IMG/VR virus record: IMGVR_UViG_3300020395_000736
Span: 1-31,134 of that record
Length of the DNA: 31,134 nucleotides
Strand: one strand, 5' to 3'
Source of the DNA: a virus
In this document: positions 26,901 through 31,134 of the stretch, piece after piece
Layout: each line of letters starts with the position of its first letter
How positions within the stretch are numbered: the first letter of the stretch is position 1
The notes under the pieces: model-generated
The model's input: the letters and a program-made list of their open reading frames with translations, nothing else
What the model was told of the DNA's origin: nothing
The model's database searches: none
Made by a program: the position numbers and the translations under genes

Positions 26901-29326
26901 TTGCTCTTAGTGAATTTAGAGATGGAACATACGCTCCAAGTTTAGTAGAGAATGTTAATACAACATTAAGTGTATCTAGTTATCAAATAACTGTAGCATC
27001 TACTACAGGTATTCTGGTTGGAATGCTTGCTTCTGTGACTAGTGGCGATGGTTTATTAGCGTCCAATACAAGAGTTGAATCTATTGACAGTGCAACTCAA
27101 CTAACTCTTACTCTTTTACCAGAAACAGCAGGTGCTTCAGTTCTTACTTTTAGTGGTACTGAATACACTGACGGTGTGCAAAGAGGTGCTGATGCTGCTG
27201 GTAATGCTTATCTAGATTTAACTGTTACTTCTGCAACTCCAAACCTTTACTACTATTGTGCTTCTGGTGCTGGTCACGAAGACGAAGGTGGTGAAGATAA
27301 CAACGAAGCATTAATAACTATTGATCCTAACAACCCTAAGACATTTGGTACTGGATTAGTTCTAAGAGCTACAGATATTTCTTCTGTAAATATCGTTACA
27401 ATGGAAGTTCTTACTGGTCAGGTAAGTGTTTCTGACATCGTAGCTACAGAAGGAACCATTGATACTCTTAGTGCTCCTGATCTTTCATCTACTACTGTTG
27501 CAGCAAGCACTAGCGTTACAACTCCATTACTTACCGCAGCTGGTTCTGCTCTTACTCTATCAGGAAGTTCTGTAGCGTCTACTGCAAACTTCTCAGTTGG
27601 TGGATTTTCTGTTACTCAAGCAAACAGTGATGTTGTTACTACAGGTGAACTTAAGACTACAAATAAACTTAATGTAAACGATAATATATTCATTGAGAAT
27701 AATGTTATTTCTTCTGATTCTGGTAGTGACATAGTTATAACAGCTCCTACTGGTAAAATCACCCAATTTACTGGTTTTGGTTCTATTAATATTCCTGCTG
27801 GTACAACTGCACAACGTCCTGGTGTTAGTGGTGCAGACAATGGATCTATCAGATTTAATACTGATAGTAATCAATATGAAGGTTACAGTGCTGCAACTTC
27901 TTCTTGGTCTTCTCTTGGTGGTGTAAGAGACTTGGATGGAAACACATACATCACTGCAGAACTTTCTATTGGTTCTAATGATAACACACTCTGGTTCTAT
28001 AATGATGGAGATAATACTGTTAAGTTTACTCCAAATGAATTAGAATTCAGAACTAATAAGACTATTAAGTCTGCAAATGTATCTGCTCCAGCATTTACTA
28101 ATTGGATAGCTAACGCACCTGTATTAGTTGGTGCATATCTGAAGTGGAAGAACAATTTATATGAAGTAACTGTAGCTGGTACAACTGCCACAAGTGGTAA
28201 CGAACCAACACACACTTCTGGTGCAATACCAAATGGATCAGCAACTCTGTCCTTCTGGGGTCTTGCAGTTGCTCCTTTAACATTTGTTGACGTTGAGGAA
28301 ATTAGATTAGATCCATTAGGTTCTTCTCCCTTCGTGATTAACGGAGATTTGAGACTTAGAGATAATATTATTTCTACAGATATTAGTGATCTTACTCTTC
28401 AACCTAATGCTGGTAAGAAGATTATATGTAGTGCAAACACTAGTATAGCAATTCCTTCTGGTACTGATTCAGAAAGAGGTGCAGTAATTCAAGGTGGTAT
28501 TAGATTTAATACAACTGCTAGTCAGTTTGAAGGTTATGATGGAACTAACTGGGGTTCACTTGGTGGAGTAAAAGACGTTGATCAAAACACTTATATTATT
28601 CCTGAGACTTCACCTGGTGCAAATGAGAATATCTTATACTTCTATAATGATGGAACAAACACGATGCGTCTTACTGCATCTGCACTTGAATTCTATAGCG
28701 TAGATACTATTATCTCTAGTACATCTAGTGAGTTTGAAATTACAGCAAGTTTGATGACATTCGATAATGCTGAAACAACTCTTGATAATACTCTTGCAGA
28801 TAGAACATTCTTGCATACCAGTAAGCAATACTTTGACCTAGGTCTTTCTGGTGGTTTATCAGTTGACCCAGTTCTTAGACTTGATAATCAAGGTGATGTT
28901 TATTTCAATACCTCATTTGGTACAGGTAACTTTACTGGAGTCAAAGTTTTTGATGGAGATCTTAAAGAGTTTGAACTTGCAGACACTAAGATCCTAACAG
29001 AAAAAGTAACTCTAACCAAGGGTTCTGCAAACACAGGTGGATCTGATATCTATGATGCTGTAACTGCAGTAGGAGCTAAAACAGTTGTAGTTGCAGAAAA
29101 CTTAAATAACAATGATAGAGAGTTTTTCGAGTTTGGTCTTATAGATAATGGAACAGATATCTTCCATACAGAGTATGGTAATGTTAGAACTGGGCAACAA
29201 CTAATTGTTCCCACGTTTGAGAGAACATCTGGCAACCTTGCTAGAATCAATTTTGAAGTTGGAGCAAACCTGCTTACTGGTCATCAAATCGAGATCACAA
29301 TCGTATCTACTATTACCAAAAAATAA
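23924..29326 (+). CDS. 1800-residue modular tail/fibre protein with two cupredoxin-like domains
   Basis: The N-terminus (MPAINVAKTDTFESQRTKIN) faintly recalls the start of T4 gp10, which anchors to the wedge; this is weak. Then come four GxGY repeats (about 111-240), a cupredoxin-like domain (265-378) with possible copper ligands H309, C360, H363 and M366, three more GxGY repeats (about 395-515), VDSATQ modules (527-593, 595-655, 766-822), and a second cupredoxin-like domain (965-1130) interrupted by another VDSATQ module (about 1012-1078). The C-terminal third holds two fibre repeats (1285-1383, 1505-1598) with IRFNT, EGY, SLGGV, NTYI and YFYNDG or WFYNDG, separated by a Trp-rich module (1391-1446). 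This architecture fits an extended peripheral baseplate or fibre protein. It overlaps the upstream gene by 14 bases. Surface or host recognition is inference; no enzymatic motif other than the copper-site pattern was seen. Confidence 0.85.
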   Translation: MPAINVAKTDTFESQRTKINQISANLFNVTSGGSDLSTGNLQLGDGLVGNPSLKFTTDTQLGLYKAGVKTIGFVNSGKKVIDFQLSELTSYQDINIQQRKLAQSLLTMVSGGSGYDAGSYTSIPLIGGTGQNATADFEVLAFDGSVTNNGSGYVTGQYLSVPLVDGNGTGAIGSFDVSELEGAITQPGSAYFPATFENVPLTGGNGSGAEATIEITGTSTPAGSITNTGSGYTDGSYSQVQIFNEPVQTFVVTSVANPNAGGSGQPNFIYNIDGVDQPQLTLDVGNTYRFDLSDSSIAGANPGAPGSDHRITFQLANGGPVDATLIEPFTAGVFGQAGCFTDLVLKPGAPTGSLSLRYDCANHPGMGPSGGSITTQDTTTYTNYGWQGFFDVTISGGAVTDVQWTNTGVDYGTGDVVSIPNSLVGGTGSGFEYTISSVTNTGIVDSVTITDSGVGYQNGDVLSVADSSVGSGGGSGFQWTVSAIPGDLTNFVLNERGSGYQIGDVLGLPKQISNVSVYLPGSIGPFTATLSTGSTQVVITDTSSLIAGLNVDGSAGDTGELAQGTTIASVDSATQITLSANPTVSGSANLTFSTTAANEVTLANTAGLTIGFKVEKVSGTGVLAADTTIANVDSTTTITLSDTPTTLGPAVVNFVPAFGDPADDFAYTIDTLGEVGSFTLVEVGNGYSPLDEFTVNAGDLTQPIPYTVTVKDVQRITLIQTVAGGTITTSDTIEELAGGVTNVTFTGGDIAQTVTGPLACSCVQGAFTATLADTTGISVGDAVAEDGSGNLAVNVTVASVDSATQVTLSAAFLQTASINLTFTSDETGTFSGVASTTAGNGSGATFDVVRSANGDIASVDVAAAGLGYADSDTLTIAGNLIGGATPANDITVTAVTVTTVTAVPVLNVDLDGSGNISTILIEVDQGSAFTAGQQFIKTGVPGTQYTSDTAGNLEFRFLIDVGSGPVLTPAWTIYVGNTYRFDLSDNSVSGHQFALSEFRDGTYAPSLVENVNTTLSVSSYQITVASTTGILVGMLASVTSGDGLLASNTRVESIDSATQLTLTLLPETAGASVLTFSGTEYTDGVQRGADAAGNAYLDLTVTSATPNLYYYCASGAGHEDEGGEDNNEALITIDPNNPKTFGTGLVLRATDISSVNIVTMEVLTGQVSVSDIVATEGTIDTLSAPDLSSTTVAASTSVTTPLLTAAGSALTLSGSSVASTANFSVGGFSVTQANSDVVTTGELKTTNKLNVNDNIFIENNVISSDSGSDIVITAPTGKITQFTGFGSINIPAGTTAQRPGVSGADNGSIRFNTDSNQYEGYSAATSSWSSLGGVRDLDGNTYITAELSIGSNDNTLWFYNDGDNTVKFTPNELEFRTNKTIKSANVSAPAFTNWIANAPVLVGAYLKWKNNLYEVTVAGTTATSGNEPTHTSGAIPNGSATLSFWGLAVAPLTFVDVEEIRLDPLGSSPFVINGDLRLRDNIISTDISDLTLQPNAGKKIICSANTSIAIPSGTDSERGAVIQGGIRFNTTASQFEGYDGTNWGSLGGVKDVDQNTYIIPETSPGANENILYFYNDGTNTMRLTASALEFYSVDTIISSTSSEFEITASLMTFDNAETTLDNTLADRTFLHTSKQYFDLGLSGGLSVDPVLRLDNQGDVYFNTSFGTGNFTGVKVFDGDLKEFELADTKILTEKVTLTKGSANTGGSDIYDAVTAVGAKTVVVAENLNNNDREFFEFGLIDNGTDIFHTEYGNVRTGQQLIVPTFERTSGNLARINFEVGANLLTGHQIEITIVSTITKK
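24254..24643 (+). repeat. Block of four GxGY repeats
   Basis: Residues about 111-240 contain four copies of about 40 residues: GGSGYDAGSYTSIPL, NGSGYVTGQYLSVPL, PGSAYFPATFENVPL and TGSGYTDGSYSQVQI, each followed by a Gly-rich loop and a strand. At least three more copies follow the first cupredoxin domain. Similar units occur in the gp7-like, gp8, DUF4815 and terminal fibre genes. Confidence 0.8.
24716..25057 (+). other. Cupredoxin-like domain 1 with complete type-1 copper ligand set
   Basis: Residues about 265-378. The domain reads LDVGNTYRFDLSD, then SDHRITFQL, and ends LRYDCANHPGMGPSGGSI. H309 and the C360-x2-H363-x2-M366 cluster fit the His-Cys-His-Met set of a mononuclear blue-copper site, in the short-loop form seen in several microbial cupredoxins. 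Copper binding is inferred. Confidence 0.7.
25502..27157 (+). repeat. Four VDSATQ beta modules
   Basis: Copies at 25502-25702, 25706-25888, 26219-26389 and 26957-27157. The pattern is T-x-x-I/L-x-x-G-x-x-V, then a T-x-(I/V)-(A/E)-(S/N)-(V/I)-D-S-(A/T)-T-(Q/T)-(I/V/L)-TL core, then about 12 residues and a strand ending (L/V)-(T/N)-F. Copies 1 and 3 share a 38-base stretch (25625-25662 and 26315-26352) with three differences. A fifth, diverged copy lies in the gp7-like protein (residues about 2143-2196). Confidence 0.8.
26816..27313 (+). other. Cupredoxin-like domain 2, interrupted by a VDSATQ module
   Basis: Residues about 965-1130. It shares VGNTYRFDLSD exactly with domain 1, then SGHQFALSEF (H991) and, after a roughly 67-residue inserted module, LYYYCASGAGHEDEGG with C1112-x4-H1118. 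No methionine follows where an axial ligand would be expected, so this copy looks degenerate or differently coordinated. Confidence 0.65.
27776..28717 (+). repeat. Duplicated C-terminal fibre repeat
   Basis: Residues 1285-1383 (27776-28072) and 1505-1598 (28436-28717) align throughout: SINIPAGTTAQR with SIAIPSGTDSER, GSIRFNTDSNQYEGY with GGIRFNTTASQFEGY, SLGGVRDLDGNTYI with SLGGVKDVDQNTYI, LWFYNDGDNTVK with LYFYNDGTNTMR. Between them is a Trp-rich module (1391-1446). Confidence 0.85.
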
Positions 29327-29328
29327 AA

Positions 29329-29829
29329 ATGGCAACTACAACCGAAAAATTTGATTCTAAAGGTGGTTTTGCTGTCGGCAAAACTGTCATTATGGATGAA
29401 CTCAGGAATGGAAAAGATTTCAATAGTCTAGAACTAAAGAATAGTCACTTTACGGATAGTCATACAACTCGTTATATTTTAAGAGGTCTTAATACCTCTA
29501 CTCTTGACTTGGATGGATTAGGAACTAAAATTTCTATTGCAAATAATACTTTAAATTTCGTCACAGGAACTATCATTGCAGCTAATGAAGCAGGAACTAT
29601 ATATGCTGTTAAATTTGAGACTGCTGTCATGTGTGACGGATCAGGAAATGTAAATATTATGTCTAGTTTCCAAACAGTAATTAAAGATGATATTCCCGTA
29701 GGTGAAACTTGGGACATCCAACCTACTGGTGGAACAAATGTTTTTAGCTATAATAGCACAAGAGCTGGTACTACATCAACAATTAAATGGGTTGCATCCA
29801 CAGAAGTTATTAGTATCGAGTGGGCTTAG
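29329..29829 (+). CDS. 166-residue protein of unknown function, likely virion-associated
   Basis: I do not recognise a family. The protein begins MATTTEKFDSKGGFAVGKTV and continues with alternating polar/hydrophobic segments that predict beta strands (LNFVTGTIIA, GTIYAVKFETAVM, GNVNIMSSFQTVI). It ends TIKWVASTEVISIEWA. There is no signal peptide, membrane segment or catalytic motif. It starts 2 bases after the 1800-residue gene and is the last gene before the next late promoter box, so it is probably co-expressed with the tail/fibre genes. A small fibre or fibre-cap component is plausible from position and beta content; this is inference only. Confidence 0.8.
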   Translation: MATTTEKFDSKGGFAVGKTVIMDELRNGKDFNSLELKNSHFTDSHTTRYILRGLNTSTLDLDGLGTKISIANNTLNFVTGTIIAANEAGTIYAVKFETAVMCDGSGNVNIMSSFQTVIKDDIPVGETWDIQPTGGTNVFSYNSTRAGTTSTIKWVASTEVISIEWA

Positions 29830-29830
29830 T

Positions 29831-29838
29831 GCTAAATA
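29831..29838 (+). promoter_or_regulatory. Putative late promoter (GCTAAATA) before the terminal fibre gene
   Basis: GCTAAATA begins 2 bases after the upstream stop codon and lies 35 bases before the ATG at 29874. It is identical to the boxes before gp25 and the DUF4815 gene. A CGGGAAC stretch (29864-29870) lies 3 bases before the ATG. Confidence 0.65.
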
Positions 29839-29873
29839 TAGAATAGGAAAAAAGTCAAAAGCACGGGAACACC

Positions 29874-31134
29874 ATGAGTTTTCATATTAATTCCGATAAA
29901 GAGAAGATTAGAGGCGTCAACTCTAAATTCATCGGAGATAATGAAGCAACGATAAGAATCGGCACAGGCGCAGACGAGAAAGAAGTCTTGCGAGCTGAGT
30001 TGGATTCTGCCACTCAATTACCCCGTATCGGTATTAACCGAACTGGGAATAGAGTTAATAACATTGTTCTCGAAACTGCAGGTACTGGATATACAGTAAA
30101 CCCGAATGTAACTATCGGACCTCCTAATGTTGAAGGTGGTATTCAAGCACTTGCTTCCGCATTTATTTTTAACGGTAAAGTAACTACAATTGCTGTTAAC
30201 AACCCAGGTTCTGGATATACCATTGCTCCTCTAGTTACAATTGAAGGTGGTGGTGGATCTGGTGCTACTGCAACTGCAGAACTTGACACGGTTGATTATG
30301 AACTTGATATCAATGGTGCTATCAGAACATCTACATCTATCATTTCTGATACTGCTAGAATCCTAAACCTTGATATTGACAACTTTGTTACTCCAGATCC
30401 TAACTTCAGGGGTCCTAACCTGAAGACTTATATGAATAACACAGGCACCTTGTGGTCTGCTAATGTTATCATACAAAAAGATCAATACAGATATTTTGGT
30501 GCTAATGTTTATCAATCATTAAACACTGGACAAACAGGATCTGAAGCTCCAGAACATGTTGATGGTATTGTAAAAAATGGTGCTGTTGACTTTAAACATA
30601 TAGGTTTCCGTGTCAATGATCCAACTGAGTTTGGATATAACACCACTGGAGAAGCTGGAGTATTCCCAAGATCTATTACACCTCTACTAGGTGACAGATC
30701 AGACAAAGTAGCTACTACAGAATATGTCCTTAACCTAGCAACGAATGACGTTGGTGGTCGTATTTACGTTTCAGCACAGATTGGTTCTGACCTTAACGAT
30801 GGTCGATCTGCTGTAAACCCAGTTAGAACTATTAAGAAAGCAGCACAAGAGGCATGGAAAACGCCTGGTGTTAAAGAAACTATTATCGTATCTGGTGGAG
30901 ATTATGTAGAAGATAACCCAATATCACTACCTCCTGATGCATCAATCGTTGGTGATAACTTACGTTTGGTAATTATCAGACCAGCTAACCCTGGTAAACA
31001 CATGGTTAAGTTTGGTGATAAGAACTATGTTATTGGTGTTACTTATCGTGACCAAATTGATTCTAATGGCGACTCTGTTGCTACTTGGGATTATGCCATG
31101 GTCTTTGATGATAAGCAAAGAATCATGGTTGACA
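29874..31134 (+). CDS. Fibre/spike protein with beta-helix-like region, 3'-truncated by window edge
   Basis: The frame opens at 29874 (MSFHINSDKEKIRGVNSKFI) and stays open for 420 codons to the window end, so the C-terminus is missing. Seen in order: an N-terminal segment, two GxGY repeats (GTGYTVNP at about 70-77 and GSGYTIAP at about 111-118) with a GGGGSGATATAE loop, a Trp-rich module (about 191-249) like one in the 1800-residue protein, the phage-fibre motif DRSDKVATTEYV (274-285), and GGRIYVSAQIGSDLNDGRS (293-311) followed by PVRTIKKAA. The last pattern typically opens a right-handed parallel beta-helix in polysaccharide-binding or -cleaving tailspikes. No catalytic residues can be judged from this part. 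It has its own CTAAATA box and CGGGAAC leader. A receptor-binding role is likely but inferred. Confidence 0.85.
   Translation, partial: MSFHINSDKEKIRGVNSKFIGDNEATIRIGTGADEKEVLRAELDSATQLPRIGINRTGNRVNNIVLETAGTGYTVNPNVTIGPPNVEGGIQALASAFIFNGKVTTIAVNNPGSGYTIAPLVTIEGGGGSGATATAELDTVDYELDINGAIRTSTSIISDTARILNLDIDNFVTPDPNFRGPNLKTYMNNTGTLWSANVIIQKDQYRYFGANVYQSLNTGQTGSEAPEHVDGIVKNGAVDFKHIGFRVNDPTEFGYNTTGEAGVFPRSITPLLGDRSDKVATTEYVLNLATNDVGGRIYVSAQIGSDLNDGRSAVNPVRTIKKAAQEAWKTPGVKETIIVSGGDYVEDNPISLPPDASIVGDNLRLVIIRPANPGKHMVKFGDKNYVIGVTYRDQIDSNGDSVATWDYAMVFDDKQRIMVD
30444..30620 (+). repeat. Trp-rich module shared with the 1800-residue protein
   Basis: Residues about 191-249 (LWSANVIIQ, then ANVYQSLNTGQTGSEAPEHV and GIVKNGAVDF) match the layout of residues 1391-1446 of the 1800-residue protein (NWIANAPVLVG, NNLYEVTVAGTTA, EPTHTSGAIPNGSATLSFWG; bases 28094-28261). 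The shared pattern is W-x-A-N, Y, G-x-T, P-x-H-x-x-G, NG. Confidence 0.65.

Noticed and set aside
1-31134. tRNA genes, CRISPR arrays, insertion sequences, riboswitches
   Set aside because: The non-coding gaps total only about 200 bases and none holds cloverleaf, spacer-repeat or transposase signatures.

Overview
The window is one strand-coherent block of a tailed-phage genome: 11 genes, all on the + strand, with gaps no longer than about 61 bases. The order baseplate wedge gp25 - gp6 - gp7-like - gp8 is the T4-type baseplate module. The AT-rich DNA, the T4-late-type TATAAATA boxes and a cyanobacterial ndhI gene beside the baseplate genes point to a T4-like myovirus infecting a marine picocyanobacterium (Prochlorococcus or Synechococcus). 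Host genus is inference. No integrase, tRNA, CRISPR, insertion sequence or origin is visible.

Layout. Bases 1-512 hold the 3' part of an ndhI auxiliary metabolic gene whose true start lies upstream of the window. It is followed by a small 2OG-Fe(II) oxygenase-like gene (515-1126). A late-type promoter then opens the baseplate block: gp25 (1152), gp6 (1544) and a 3435-residue gp7-like wedge protein (3346-13653). A tandem TATAAATA promoter precedes gp8 (13715-15529). A CTAAATA box precedes a 2710-residue DUF4815-type tail/baseplate protein (15589-23721), followed by a 68-residue coiled-coil protein (23731), an 1800-residue modular protein carrying two cupredoxin-like domains (23924-29326) and a 166-residue unknown (29329-29829). 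A last CTAAATA box precedes a fibre/spike protein with a beta-helix-like start, cut by the window end (29874-31134).

How they work together. gp25, gp6, gp7 and gp8 should form the wedges of the contractile-tail baseplate. The later large proteins are probably the peripheral baseplate and fibre apparatus that reads the host surface. Three giant ORFs occupy about 77% of the window. They are built from a small set of recurring beta-rich modules (GxGY repeats, a 'VDSATQ' module, an 'IG-E-I' module, a helical 'DLxFGGN' module) that are shared between different genes and inserted into one another.

Most notable points: (1) the conserved gp7 core appears split by an insertion of about 1500 residues that holds a YHYH domain; (2) a phage structural protein has a cupredoxin domain with a complete His-Cys-His-Met type-1 copper ligand set, plus a second copy interrupted by another module; (3) ndhI keeps both 4Fe-4S motifs, suggesting the phage adjusts NDH-1 cyclic electron flow; (4) a recurrent late promoter box sits about 35-37 bases before three start codons. 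Comparisons to T4 proteins and Pfam families are from memory, not from a search.
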